Positions 28,249 through 37,770 of a DNA stretch of 64,000 nucleotides are shown here, piece after piece. Every line of letters begins with the position of its first letter. Positions within the stretch are counted from its first letter, which is position 1. Origin of the DNA: Microbacterium sp. SL75 (GTDB lineage Bacteria; Actinomycetota; Actinomycetes; Actinomycetales; Microbacteriaceae). The DNA lies in NCBI RefSeq assembly GCF_026625865.1, contig NZ_CP113067.1:3372787-3436786 (forward strand), written 5' to 3'. The notes under the pieces were generated by a model that did no database searches, was not told the origin of the DNA, and saw only the letters and a program-made list of their open reading frames with translations. The position numbers and the translations under genes were made by a program.

Positions 28249-29036
28249 CCGACAACGGCTCGGCCAAACAGGTCATCATCAAGCCGGATGCCGAGACCCT
28301 GGCATCCTACGTCGCCACCCGTTTCGTGAACCGCATCGTCAAGCGCGTCGCCGAGGGCAAGCGCATGCACGTGTGCCTGACCGGCGGGACGATGGGCGGA
28401 GCGGTGCTGCGCACGGCCGCGCGCGACGAGCGCATCGGGCAGATCGACTGGTCGCTCGTGCACTTCTGGTTCGGCGACGAGCGGTTCGTTCCGCGCGACT
28501 CCGACGATCGCAACGAGAAGCAGGCGCGCGAGGCGTTCCTGGACCACCTCGACATCCCGGCCGAGAACATCCACACCGTGGCCTCGAGCGAAGACGGACT
28601 CGACCTCGATGCGGCGGCCATCGCCTACGCCGACGAGCTGGCGCAATTCGCGCCGTCCGATCGCAGCGAAACCGGTCCGTGGCCCGCGTTCGACATCTGC
28701 TTCCTCGGTGTCGGTCCCGACGCGCACATCGCCTCGCTGTTTCCGGATCGCCCCGAGATCTCGGTGGTCGATCGAGCCACCGTGCCGGTGCGCAACTCCC
28801 CCAAGCCGCCGAGCGAGCGTGTGTCGCTGACGCGACCGGTGATCAATTCGTCCAAGCGCGTGTGGATGGTCGTGGCGGGTGCCGACAAGGCCGCTGCTCT
28901 GGGCCTCGCCCTCGCCGGCGCCAGCTATCAGAGCGTGCCGGCGGCCGGAGCCAAGGGACGCCGCCGCACGGCGTTCTTCGTCGACGAGGTCGCGGCCGAC
29001 CAGGTTCCGCCGCAGCTCATCGACCGCGAGTACTGA
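28245..29036 (+). CDS. pgl: 6-phosphogluconolactonase
   Basis: A 263-residue lactonase of the DevB/glucosamine-6-phosphate-isomerase fold that hydrolyses the Zwf product. The phosphate loop is LTGGTMGGAV. WFGDERFVPRDSDDRNEKQAR and FLGVGPDAHIASLFPD contain the conserved Asp/Glu/Arg and catalytic His of the family. It overlaps opcA by 4 bases and ends the operon, followed by a strong hairpin. Confidence 0.95.
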   Translation: MTDNGSAKQVIIKPDAETLASYVATRFVNRIVKRVAEGKRMHVCLTGGTMGGAVLRTAARDERIGQIDWSLVHFWFGDERFVPRDSDDRNEKQAREAFLDHLDIPAENIHTVASSEDGLDLDAAAIAYADELAQFAPSDRSETGPWPAFDICFLGVGPDAHIASLFPDRPEISVVDRATVPVRNSPKPPSERVSLTRPVINSSKRVWMVVAGADKAAALGLALAGASYQSVPAAGAKGRRRTAFFVDEVAADQVPPQLIDREY

Positions 29037-29076
29037 GACTCGCGAGAACGAGCGCTGCCGCCTGCGTCACGCCTGT

Positions 29077-29108
29077 CGAGACCGGATGCCAAACGGCATC
29101 CGGTCTCG
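29077..29108 (+). terminator. Terminator-like hairpin after the pentose-phosphate operon
   Basis: A perfect 14-base stem CGAGACCGGATGCC / GGCATCCGGTCTCG with loop AAAC, 40 bases after pgl. It lacks a clear T-run. The stem contains a GGATGCC/GGCATCC pair. Confidence 0.7.
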
Positions 29109-29266
29109 GTCGTTACGCACTCGTAAGTCTGCCGGGGTCCCCGCCCATTGTCTTCGACCCATCGCGGTCTTACTCTTCTCGTGGGGGGCATCCTTGACCA
29201 CTCGACGGGGCTCGATCCGCAAGGGTCGATCAGCGACGAGCGGCCGACGCAGCAGGGAGCGTTCGG

Positions 29267-31792
29267 ATGCCATTTTTCGGTCGAGACCGAGAAAAGCAGG
29301 TCACAGATAAAGACGTCGCGGCGCACAACGGCTCGGCGAGATTGTTGTTCGGAGAGCCCGGAATCGGCAAGACGCGCCTCGCGTGGGCTATCGCCGAGCG
29401 GCACGAGACGGTCGTCGTGTCGGCGAGCCCGAGTGAGCGCATGTGGCCGTACTCGGGGCTGTCGGCCGCTGCCGCGGCTCTCGGCGGCGCACGGGGAGCC
29501 GCCATCGACGGTCTGCTGGCTCGAGGTCGCGACTGGCCGGAGCACCTGTTCGCCGAGGAGCTGAACCGGACTCTGCATCTGGTCCACGACGAACCCGCCG
29601 TCCTCGTCATCGACGACCTCGATGAGATGGACAATGCGAGCATCGTCGTGCTGTCCTTCGTGTTCGCCCGCCTGCACGGGACGGGACTCACCGTCCTCGC
29701 CACCGCCCGCGAGTCCGGCGGCCGCCACGACTTCACGGGTATGGCGCATACGCGGATCCGGCGGCTGTCGTTCGACGAGTCCGTCGACCTCGCCCGGTCG
29801 GTCCTCGGATCGAGCACCGCCGCGGCCGTCCTCTACACGATCGCGGAGTTCACGGCGGGCCACCCGGGCACGATCGTCCGTGTGCGGCTGACGCCTCGAG
29901 AGGCCGCCGGCGACCAGCCCCTTCCCCTCCCCCTGCGCCTGGCAGACGACCGCGCACGTCGTCGCAGGGAAGGGCGTACCGCCGATGACCCGCGAGTGAC
30001 CTCGCTGCTCGATCTGCTGGCGGTCGGCCCCGTCTTCAGCTATGACAGGTTGGAACTCGTCGCCGAGGAGCGCGGCGTCGACCTCGAGGCGCTCATCGAC
30101 GACGGTCTCGTCTCGGTGCACGACGAGCTGGCCCGCATCGCCGACCCTGCCCGCCGGCTGAGCCACCACGCGGCGCTGTCGACGGAAGAACGTCGTCGAC
30201 TCCATGTCCGAGCGGCGCAGGAGCACGAGAGCGCACACCCGGCCACCTACCTGTGGCACACCAGCTTCATCCAGCCCGAGGCGGACCGCGAGGGACTGCT
30301 CGTCGCGGCCGTCGAGCTCGCCCGCGGCGGCGATCACCCCGAGGCGATCGAGTTCGCGGAGAGAGCGCTGGCCAGCGAGATCTCTCCCGAGGTGCGCTGC
30401 CGCCACCTCATCGACCTCGGCGAGGCCTTGGTGCTGCACGGTCAAGACGTGCAGGGGCGGCACTACCTGAACCGAGCCGGGCACGCGGCCCAGCCGGATC
30501 TTCGCGCTCGGGCGGCTCTCGCTCGGCTTCGCGCCACGGCGGCGATCGAGCACATGATCGACGAGGCCGCCATCGCCGTCGCGGTCGATGCCGACGACGG
30601 CCGCACCGCCGAGCACGTCCTGTGCGAAAGCGCCCTCCTGCATCTCTGGCACGGCGAACTCGAGCGAGCCCGGGAGCTGATCGCCACGGCGATCGAGCGC
30701 GGTGTCGCCACGACCGAGACCGCTCTGGTGGCGAGATTGCTGGAAGAGCTGGGGACCGACACCCTCTCGGACCTGACGATCGACACCGGCGTCGCCACGG
30801 CGTCGGCGGACGCCGAGCTGCCGATCGAGCTGGAGTTGCTTCAGTTGAGAGCCGGAGTCATGCGCGAGGAGTACGCCGCGGTGCGCCGCCGGATCCGAGG
30901 GCTGCTCGAGCGTACCCCCCGCTTGGCGCCGATCTGGCGCGACCACCTCTTGTGCCTGCTCGTCACGAACGAGGTTCGCGGAGGCGACCCCCTCGGAGCA
31001 CACGAGGCCGTCGTCGCGTGGCGGCGGGAATGGGTCGACGGTCGCACCGTCGACGTCGCGACGATTCTCGTGCTGGCCTCGGCCGCGGCTCTCGACCCGC
31101 TCGCCCCGCAGGCCGGCGCTCTGGTGCGGCAGGGACGCGAACTGTGCCGGAGAGCAGGGACCCCGACTCTTCTTCCGTGGTTCGCCGTCATCGAGGGGCA
31201 GACGGCCCTGGCAGAGGGCCGCTATGACGACGCCGTCGTATCGCTGCAAGCCGGGCGGGACGCGGTCGAAGCCGACGACCCGGCTCTGCTGCGCGCCGAC
31301 GCCGACCTGATCGAGGCGCTCTGGCTCAGCGGACGGCGGGCGCAGGCCCAGCAGGAGCTGCACGGGCTCGAACGCGCGGCCCGACGTTCCCCGCGCCGCT
31401 GGACGACGCTGGCCCTCGCGCGGTCGCGAGCGATCTGCTCCTCGGATCGCGACGCCGTCGGTGCGTTCCGCGAGGCCGAGGCGATCTACCGCACGGACGA
31501 TGCGCCGCTCGAGCGCCGCCGTCTCGCGCGCGCTCGCGAGCGCTGCGTCACCGTCCACGAACGCGTCCTCCTGCGCCCCGTGCCCCGCGCCGAGACGCGC
31601 AGTCGCTCCCTCACCGCCCAAGAGCACGATGTCGTCGCTCTGGTCGAGAAGGGCCTGCGCAACCGCGAGATCGCGGCATCCCTCTTCCTCTCCCTCCGCA
31701 CCGTCGAGCTGCGCCTCACCGGGATCTACCGCAAGCTCGGGGTCAGCTCGCGCGCCCACCTCATCGCCACACTGCACAACGCCGCGAGCTGA
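29267..31792 (+). CDS. LuxR-family transcriptional regulator with AAA-type ATPase domain (LAL)
   Basis: An 841-residue large ATP-binding regulator of the LuxR family. The N-terminal ATPase has Walker A GEPGIGKTR (29-37) and Walker B VLVIDD (113-118). A long helical, TPR-like middle (about 330-740) probably senses a ligand or protein. The C-terminal ~60 residues are a LuxR helix-turn-helix: SLTAQEHDVVALVEKGL, NREIAASLFLS and RTVELRLTGIYRKLGV. AGGGAG lies 7 bases before the ATG. It ends convergent with the glycan-synthase gene and may regulate that island, which is inferred from position only. Low-copy orphan regulators of this type are frequent in Actinobacteria. Confidence 0.88.
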   Translation: MPFFGRDREKQVTDKDVAAHNGSARLLFGEPGIGKTRLAWAIAERHETVVVSASPSERMWPYSGLSAAAAALGGARGAAIDGLLARGRDWPEHLFAEELNRTLHLVHDEPAVLVIDDLDEMDNASIVVLSFVFARLHGTGLTVLATARESGGRHDFTGMAHTRIRRLSFDESVDLARSVLGSSTAAAVLYTIAEFTAGHPGTIVRVRLTPREAAGDQPLPLPLRLADDRARRRREGRTADDPRVTSLLDLLAVGPVFSYDRLELVAEERGVDLEALIDDGLVSVHDELARIADPARRLSHHAALSTEERRRLHVRAAQEHESAHPATYLWHTSFIQPEADREGLLVAAVELARGGDHPEAIEFAERALASEISPEVRCRHLIDLGEALVLHGQDVQGRHYLNRAGHAAQPDLRARAALARLRATAAIEHMIDEAAIAVAVDADDGRTAEHVLCESALLHLWHGELERARELIATAIERGVATTETALVARLLEELGTDTLSDLTIDTGVATASADAELPIELELLQLRAGVMREEYAAVRRRIRGLLERTPRLAPIWRDHLLCLLVTNEVRGGDPLGAHEAVVAWRREWVDGRTVDVATILVLASAAALDPLAPQAGALVRQGRELCRRAGTPTLLPWFAVIEGQTALAEGRYDDAVVSLQAGRDAVEADDPALLRADADLIEALWLSGRRAQAQQELHGLERAARRSPRRWTTLALARSRAICSSDRDAVGAFREAEAIYRTDDAPLERRRLARARERCVTVHERVLLRPVPRAETRSRSLTAQEHDVVALVEKGLRNREIAASLFLSLRTVELRLTGIYRKLGVSSRAHLIATLHNAAS

Positions 31793-31817
31793 CGGGAGGG
31801 CTGCCGAGCACTCACGG

Positions 31818-31856
31818 CCCCGCGCGAGGCGAGGAGACGCGGCTCGCGCGACGGGG
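31818..31856. terminator. Possible bidirectional hairpin between LuxR gene and glycosyltransferase
   Basis: Arms CCCCGCGCGAG and CTCGCG-CGA-CGGGG form an 11-base-pair stem with a 3-base bulge, between convergent stops at 31792 and 31907. The evidence is structural only. Confidence 0.35.
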
Positions 31857-31906
31857 TACGCGGCCCCTTCGACGACAGGGGAAGACGAGGGGGAACCCCG
31901 CGCCGC

Positions 31907-33187
31907 TCACGCCACAGATTGCCGGGCGGGCCGTATCGCGCGCCGATCGGGGCTGCACCACCGGCCGTCCGAGGGACGCCCCAGGGCCGCCCCGAGTGCG
32001 CGCAAGCACTGCACCGCGTCCCAGACGCGCATGAGGGGGAACAGCAGCATCCACGCGCGGGGACGCACGCGCGAGATCGCGCACGCGAACGCCGTCATCA
32101 CGGCATCCACGACGAAGAATCCCAGCGCGATGGGCCCCACCGGGAACGCGGCCGACACCCATGCCGACACCTGCCCCGCCTCGCCCGAGAGCAGAGGGGC
32201 CGTCACCAGCGCCGCCGTTGTCACGAGCAGGACGGGCAGGATGGCCGTCAGGACGACGCTGGACACCACGGTCTCGAGCGCGAAGACGCCGACCGTCGCC
32301 GAGAAGAGCCCCGGCCGCACACCGTGGCGACGTACCGTCTGCCAGAACCCCAGGCTCCACCGCCGCACCTGCGCTGTGTAGTCGCGGAGGACGGCCGGAT
32401 CCTGCGTCTCGGCGATCGCGCACTCGGGATGGAAGGCGATGCGTCCGAGCCGCTTCGCGTGCACCTCGAACGTCATGTTGAAGTCCTCGATCGACAGGCC
32501 TGGAGCGTCGATGTCGATACGGTCGAGCACGTCGGTGCGGTACAGACTGGCAAACCCCGGCACGATCGCCACGACGTCCGCGGCGCGGGCGGCCTGACCG
32601 AACTTGTGCAGGTACTGCGTGCAGACGTAGGTGCGCTCACGATAGGCCGTGAGGAATCGTCCCATGCGGGTGGTCGGTGCGTCGGCTGCGGTCGTGGCGC
32701 ACCCGGCCACGGCGACCACACCGTCGTCGGTGAACAGGGGCAGAGCTGTCTGAAGGTAGTCCGGCCGGGGCCGGGAGTCGGCGTCGAGCAGCAGAAGGAG
32801 GGGAAAGCGCGACGGGATGCCGAACCGCTCGAGCCCCGCGCGGATGGCACCGGCCTTCCCACGGTTGGGCGTGAGATCCCACGCGGTGGCCCCCTCGGTA
32901 CGCGCGCGCTCCACCGTCGCATCGCTCGAACCGTCGGACACCACGAACACGTTGCGCGCGGGCACCAGGCGGCACGCGGCCGCGACGGCGTCGGCGATGA
33001 CGAGCTCCTCGTTGTGCGCCGCGATCAACACGGCCACCTCGTCTCGGCGGTAGTACATCGACGGCGAGAGCAGGGCGTGCTCCTGCCGACCCTCGGCCAG
33101 CAGGCGGCAGATCGCGGCGAGCCCCCACACCAGGGTCGACACGCCGATCGTGCACACAGCGACCATGACGACGACGGCGGGGGTCAT
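31907..33187 (-). CDS. Processive GT2 glycosyltransferase (NodC/HasA/PgaC-like)
   Basis: A 426-residue membrane glycosyltransferase of family GT2. An N-terminal helix (1-30) precedes a cytoplasmic catalytic domain with IAAHNEE (55-61), SDGSSDAT (84-91), LDADSR with the metal-binding DAD at 135-137, the catalytic-base region SIEDF (232-236) and QVRRW at 273-277. DxD, ED and QxxRW together mark processive beta-glycan synthases such as chitin-oligosaccharide, hyaluronan or poly-GlcNAc synthases. Three or four C-terminal helices would form the export channel. The ATG at 33187 has AGGAGGG about 6 bases upstream. It is divergent from a nucleotide-sugar operon that could feed it. The polymer made is unknown. 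Confidence 0.85.
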   Translation of the reverse strand: MTPAVVVMVAVCTIGVSTLVWGLAAICRLLAEGRQEHALLSPSMYYRRDEVAVLIAAHNEELVIADAVAAACRLVPARNVFVVSDGSSDATVERARTEGATAWDLTPNRGKAGAIRAGLERFGIPSRFPLLLLLDADSRPRPDYLQTALPLFTDDGVVAVAGCATTAADAPTTRMGRFLTAYRERTYVCTQYLHKFGQAARAADVVAIVPGFASLYRTDVLDRIDIDAPGLSIEDFNMTFEVHAKRLGRIAFHPECAIAETQDPAVLRDYTAQVRRWSLGFWQTVRRHGVRPGLFSATVGVFALETVVSSVVLTAILPVLLVTTAALVTAPLLSGEAGQVSAWVSAAFPVGPIALGFFVVDAVMTAFACAISRVRPRAWMLLFPLMRVWDAVQCLRALGAALGRPSDGRWCSPDRRAIRPARQSVA

Positions 33188-33480
33188 GGCATCCCTCCTC
33201 TTCGGGGCGAGGCGTTCGTGCCGACGGTACGCCGTGCCCAGGCCGAAGACGACCGCAACCGCCCGCACAGCGACGTGCGGTTTCCCGCACTCCGCGGTGC
33301 GGTCGGCGGCAACCCGCATGATGCGGCCGGCGATCTTGACCGTCGCCGGAGCCGCGCCCCAGTGTGATTCCCGGAGCAGCGTCGATACCCGACGGACGCC
33401 GTCCCATCACCCGAATTCCTCCGAGGGGGCGCCTCATCTCCCCCGAGCCGTCCCCTCGGACCCTGCCTTGGAGGATGAAC
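33188..33480. other. Divergent intergenic region in the glycan island
   Basis: These 293 bases separate the divergent glycosyltransferase and sugar-dehydrogenase genes and must hold both promoters. Both ribosome-binding sites are clear at the edges. I see no convincing -35/-10 pair, operator palindrome or small gene inside. Confidence 0.5.
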
Positions 33481-34812
33481 ATGTCCACTCTCGACATCCG
33501 GGCCGACGTGGTCACCACGCCGCCGCCCTCTGCTCCCGCCCCGACGCGGACGTTCGACTTCGACGTCGCCATCGTGGGGCTGGGATACGTGGGGCTCCCG
33601 ACGGCGCTCGCCTACCACGCCAGCGGCTCCCGAGTGATCGCCCTCGATGTCTCCACCCGGCGCCTGCGCACCATCGCCGCTCGAGGCGCCGACCTGATCG
33701 GATCCGATCGGGAGCGTCTCGAGACGGCCCTGCGCGCACCTGCCGGATTCCGGCTCACCAGCGACCCCTCGGAGCTCCGTCGCGCCGCCGCGATCGTCGT
33801 GTGCGTGCCGACGCCCGTGGATCATCAGCAGGTGCCGGATCTCACCGCGCTCCGGGCGGCGTGCGCCACCGTCGTCGCCGCCGTCCGGCCCGGGCAGCTC
33901 GTCATGCTCACCTCGACCACCTACGTCGGGTGCACGCACGATCTGGTCGAGATGCCGCTTCGGGAGCGTGGGATGCAGGTCGGCCGCGACGTGTTCGTGA
34001 CCTTCAGCGCCGAGCGCATCGACCCCGGCAACATCGGGTTCGCCCAAGAGATCGTCCCCCGCGTCGTCGGTGGAGCCACCCCGCAATGCGAAGAGGAGGG
34101 CGCTCGACTCCTCGCCCGTTACGCCGCGCGGGTGCACCGGGTGTCGAGCCTGGCCACCGCCGAGATGACGAAGCTGCTCGAGAACACCTTTCGCGCCGTC
34201 AACATCGCCCTGGCCAACGAATTCGCCGACATCTGCGGTGCTCTCGACGTGCGTATCACCGAGGTCATCGAGGCCGCGAGCACCAAGCCCTACGGCTTCA
34301 TGGCGTTCTACCCGGGCCCGGGGGTCGGGGGCCACTGCATCCCGTGCGACCCGCACTACCTGCTGTGGCAGCTCAAGGCCCTCCACGTCGACGCCGGCGT
34401 GATCACCGAGGCGATGACCCGCATCGCCGCCCGCCCCCTCCGGGTCGTCGACCGCATCCGCGACGTCCTGGGTCGCGCGGGCAAGGGAACCCTCGGCGCC
34501 CGCATCCTCATCGTCGGTGTCACCTACAAGCCCGACGTCGCCGACCTCCGAGAGTCTCCCGCCCTGGAGATCATCGACCACCTCATCGACGCCGGCGCAG
34601 AGGTGCAGTACGTCGACACGCACGCACCGCACATCCACCTCGACTCGGGGCGGGAACGCGACTCGCTCGCCGACCCCGCGGACTTCCATCCCGACGTCGT
34701 GCTCGTGCACACGCGCCACCATGACAGCGACCTCGGCTGGCTCGACGGCGAAGCCGTGGTCGTCGACGGCACCTACCGCAGCGCCGACATCGCGGGGCGG
34801 GTGCTCCTGTGA
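33481..34812 (+). CDS. Nucleotide-sugar (UDP-hexose/HexNAc) 6-dehydrogenase
   Basis: A 443-residue UDP-glucose/GDP-mannose dehydrogenase family enzyme that oxidises the C6 alcohol of a nucleotide sugar to a carboxylate, using two NAD+. The NAD-binding motif is GLGYVG (33-38), the catalytic Cys is Cys286 in GVGGHCIPCDP, and FSAERIDPGN and TYKPDVADLRESP are conserved. The GVGGHCIP form and length resemble the UDP-N-acetylhexosamine dehydrogenases (WbpA/WecC-like) more than UDP-glucose dehydrogenases, but the substrate is not certain. ATG 33481 is favoured over 33475 because GGAGG touches the earlier codon. The stop overlaps the epimerase GTG. Confidence 0.88.
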   Translation: MSTLDIRADVVTTPPPSAPAPTRTFDFDVAIVGLGYVGLPTALAYHASGSRVIALDVSTRRLRTIAARGADLIGSDRERLETALRAPAGFRLTSDPSELRRAAAIVVCVPTPVDHQQVPDLTALRAACATVVAAVRPGQLVMLTSTTYVGCTHDLVEMPLRERGMQVGRDVFVTFSAERIDPGNIGFAQEIVPRVVGGATPQCEEEGARLLARYAARVHRVSSLATAEMTKLLENTFRAVNIALANEFADICGALDVRITEVIEAASTKPYGFMAFYPGPGVGGHCIPCDPHYLLWQLKALHVDAGVITEAMTRIAARPLRVVDRIRDVLGRAGKGTLGARILIVGVTYKPDVADLRESPALEIIDHLIDAGAEVQYVDTHAPHIHLDSGRERDSLADPADFHPDVVLVHTRHHDSDLGWLDGEAVVVDGTYRSADIAGRVLL

Positions 34813-35873
34813 GCGGCGTGCCGGTCTATCCGGGCTCCGCGCACTCGCACACGCGCACGCTGGTCACCGGCGGCGCCGGCTTCGTCGGGAGCCACCTCGT
34901 CGAGCATCTGCTCGCTCTCGGCGACGAGGTCGTCGTCCTCGACGATCTCTCCACCGGCTCAGCCCGCAATCTCGCGGGCGTCGCCGACAACCCGCGCCTC
35001 GAGATGATCCACGGCTCGATCCTCAACACCAAGACGGTGGGCTCGGCGATGCGGGGCTGCGACCGCGTGTTCCACCTGGCCGCGGCGGTGGGGGTCAAGC
35101 TCATCGTCGAGCAGCCGCTGCGGGGACTGCGCATCAACATCCACGGCACAGAGAACGTGCTGACCGCCGCCATCGAGCAGCAGGCCTCGGTGCTGATGGT
35201 GTCGACGAGCGAGGTGTACGGCAAGAACACCGCCGACCGCCTACGCGAGGACTCCGATCGCGTGCTCGGCGACCCGCTGCTCTCACGCTGGACGTACGCC
35301 GGGGCGAAGGGGATCGACGAGGCGTTCGCGAAAGCGTACTGCGACCAGGAGGGCCTGGACGTCTCGATCGTGCGCCTGTTCAACACCGTCGGCCCCCGCC
35401 AGACCGGACGCTACGGCATGGTGCTGCCGAATCTCGTGGGCCAAGCCCTGCGCGGCCAGCCGCTCACCGTCTTCGGCGACGGGCTGCAGACGCGCTGCTT
35501 CTCGGCGGTCGAAGACGTGGTTCCCGCGATGGTCGCCATCGAGAGAGATCCGCGCGCCCGCGGCCAGGCCTACAACCTCGGCGGCGCCCGCGAGATCTCG
35601 ATCTCGGCGCTGGCGGAGGAGATCATCCGCACCCTGGACAGTCGCAGCACGATCCAGCTGGTTCCCTACGAGCAGGCGTATGCGCCGGGTTTCGAGGACA
35701 TGCGCCGCCGTGTGCCCGACAACACCAAAGCGCACGACCTCGTGGGCTACGAGCCGCACACCTCGCTGACCTCGACCATCATGCGCGTCGCCGCCGATCT
35801 GCTTTCGCGCGAACGACTCGGTTCGGATGCCATGCCGTTGGCCGGTGCCGGCTCCTTTCGGGGGGTTCTCTGA
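34809..35873 (+). CDS. NAD-dependent epimerase/dehydratase (extended SDR, nucleotide sugar)
   Basis: A 354-residue extended short-chain dehydrogenase. The NAD motif GGAGFVG is at 21-27, and the active site is Ser134 region (VSTSEVYG) with Tyr163 and Lys167 (YAGAK). FNTVGPRQTGRYGMVLPN and RCFSAVEDVV are typical for enzymes acting on UDP- or dTDP-sugars: 4-epimerases, 4,6-dehydratases and UDP-glucuronate decarboxylases. Next to a sugar dehydrogenase, a 4-epimerase or decarboxylase acting on the UDP-uronic acid is the simplest reading. The GTG start overlaps the previous stop; its own stop overlaps the glmS-like ATG by one base. Confidence 0.85.
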   Translation: MSGVPVYPGSAHSHTRTLVTGGAGFVGSHLVEHLLALGDEVVVLDDLSTGSARNLAGVADNPRLEMIHGSILNTKTVGSAMRGCDRVFHLAAAVGVKLIVEQPLRGLRINIHGTENVLTAAIEQQASVLMVSTSEVYGKNTADRLREDSDRVLGDPLLSRWTYAGAKGIDEAFAKAYCDQEGLDVSIVRLFNTVGPRQTGRYGMVLPNLVGQALRGQPLTVFGDGLQTRCFSAVEDVVPAMVAIERDPRARGQAYNLGGAREISISALAEEIIRTLDSRSTIQLVPYEQAYAPGFEDMRRRVPDNTKAHDLVGYEPHTSLTSTIMRVAADLLSRERLGSDAMPLAGAGSFRGVL

Positions 35874-37687
35874 TGTGCGGGATCACCGCCTATCGCGGAC
35901 CATCCTCAGCCGCATCGCGCGCGCGAAGCGCCCTCGAACGCCTGGAGTATCGGGGCTACGATTCCGCGGGCATCGCCGCCCGGCACCTCGATGGCACGAC
36001 GCTGCACGTGCGCACGCTCGACGGCGTGGCCTCCCTGACCGACGCGGTGCATTCGGATGAGTCGGGGACGGATGCCACGACCGCAGCGATCGGCCACACG
36101 CGCTGGGCCACGCACGGCGAGGTGAGCCGACGCAATGCCCATCCGATCGAGGACTGCAGCGGCCGGCTCTTCGTGGTGCACAACGGGATCGTCGACAACG
36201 CCGATCTGCTGCGCGCGCATCTCGTCGCCGGCGGACACCGCTTCGCCACCGACGTGGACACCGAGGTGATCGTGCACCTCGTCGAGCAGGCCCTGCGCCC
36301 GGGGGTGGGTCTCGGTGACGCCCTCGCCGACGCGGCCCGGCACCTCGAGGGGTCCTGGGCTGTCGTCGCCCTCGACGCGCGCACGGGGGCCCTCGCGGGC
36401 ACCGCTCACGGCTCCCCCCTCATCTTCGCCGAGGGTGAGGAGGGGGTGTACTTCGCGAGCGACGTCGGCGCGATCACACCCGTGGTGGAGGCGTTCCGCG
36501 TGCTGGAGGACGACGACGTCGTCGAGGTCGATGCCGAGGGGATGCGCTGGCACCGTTCCGGCGGCAGCTGCCGTCCGCGGGGGCTGTGGCCGGTGCCCCA
36601 GACGGCCTATCTCGCCAGCAAGGGGCGCCACCGCGACCACATGGGCAACGAGATAGACGAGCAGCCCGCTGTGGCTCGCCGGGTGCTGGAGGTGCTCACC
36701 CCGGGTATCGCCGACGGGCTGCTCTGGCGAGGGATGGGCCTGGCCCCGCTCGACGAGATCGACCGCGTCACCGTCCTCGGTTGCGGGACCTCGCTGCACG
36801 CGGGGCGGGCCGTCGCGCAGGTCTTCTCGCGTCTGGGCGGTCTTCCCACCCGGACCCTCGTCGCGAGCGAGGCGGCGCACGAGGTCTGGGAGCCGCGGAC
36901 CCTCGTGATCGCGCTCAGTCAGTCCGGGGAGACGGCCGACGTGTTGAGGGCCCTCGACGGGCTGCCCGAGGGTGTCGCCACGGTGCTGGCACTGACGAAC
37001 AATCCCTCCTCGACGCTCGCGCGACGCGCCGACGCCACACTGGACTGCCTCGCCGGCCCCGAGATCGGCGTTGCGGCGACGAAGACCTTCATCGCGCAGG
37101 TGCTCACGGGGGCCTGCCTCGCCCTATCGGGGCTCTCCGTGTCGTCGCGAACCGACGCGATCGCGTTCGAGAGCGACCTGCGGGCGATGGCCGCGACCCC
37201 CGACGCGCTCTCGGCGGCGCTGGACACCTGGCGGGAGCCGGCCGCGAAGATGGCCGGCGAGTTCGTCGACGCGCCCGGCTTCCTCTTCCTGGGGAGGGGC
37301 TCCGGCCTCGTCTATGCGGCCGAGGGCGCCCTCAAGCTCAAGGAGCTGTCGTATCGCTGGGCCGAGCACCAACCGGCGGGAGAGCTCAAGCACGGCCCGC
37401 TCGCCCTGGTGGACACCGGCACCCCCGTGTTCGTCGTCGACAACGGCGATCCTCGACTCGACGTCGACATCGCCGAGATCCTCGCCCGCGGGGGGCGCGT
37501 GCTGCGCGTCGGTGAGAGGGTGCTGAACGTCGGCGGTCTGCCCATGCACCTGCCGCGGACCGGTCCCTCGTGGGGGCCGCTCGAAACGGTGGTACCCCTG
37601 CAGATGTTCGCGCGAGAGCTCGCGCTGCGGCTGCGTCGCGACGTCGACAAGCCGCGCAATCTCGCCAAGTCGGTGACGGTCTCATGA
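35873..37687 (+). CDS. glmS: Glucosamine-fructose-6-phosphate aminotransferase (GlmS-like)
   Basis: A 604-residue GlmS-type enzyme making glucosamine-6-phosphate from fructose-6-phosphate and glutamine. The N-terminal nucleophile is Cys2 (MCGI). Glutaminase motifs are LEYRGYDSAGIA, GHTRWATHGEVSRRNAHP and VHNGIVDN. SIS domains follow with VLGCGTSLHAG, ALSQSGETADV and the C-terminal KPRNLAKSVTV. The segment before the first SIS domain reads HMGNEIDEQP instead of the usual FMxKEIxEQP. Because it sits in a glycan operon and differs there, it may be a pathway-dedicated copy rather than the housekeeping GlmS; only the rest of the genome can tell. Confidence 0.88.
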   Translation: MCGITAYRGPSSAASRARSALERLEYRGYDSAGIAARHLDGTTLHVRTLDGVASLTDAVHSDESGTDATTAAIGHTRWATHGEVSRRNAHPIEDCSGRLFVVHNGIVDNADLLRAHLVAGGHRFATDVDTEVIVHLVEQALRPGVGLGDALADAARHLEGSWAVVALDARTGALAGTAHGSPLIFAEGEEGVYFASDVGAITPVVEAFRVLEDDDVVEVDAEGMRWHRSGGSCRPRGLWPVPQTAYLASKGRHRDHMGNEIDEQPAVARRVLEVLTPGIADGLLWRGMGLAPLDEIDRVTVLGCGTSLHAGRAVAQVFSRLGGLPTRTLVASEAAHEVWEPRTLVIALSQSGETADVLRALDGLPEGVATVLALTNNPSSTLARRADATLDCLAGPEIGVAATKTFIAQVLTGACLALSGLSVSSRTDAIAFESDLRAMAATPDALSAALDTWREPAAKMAGEFVDAPGFLFLGRGSGLVYAAEGALKLKELSYRWAEHQPAGELKHGPLALVDTGTPVFVVDNGDPRLDVDIAEILARGGRVLRVGERVLNVGGLPMHLPRTGPSWGPLETVVPLQMFARELALRLRRDVDKPRNLAKSVTVS

Positions 37688-37770
37688 CCGATCGCGCCCC
37701 CGACGAACGCGCGTCCGACGACGCCCCGGTGCGTCGACGGACGGCCCCTCTCACCCGAAAGGACTCCCCC

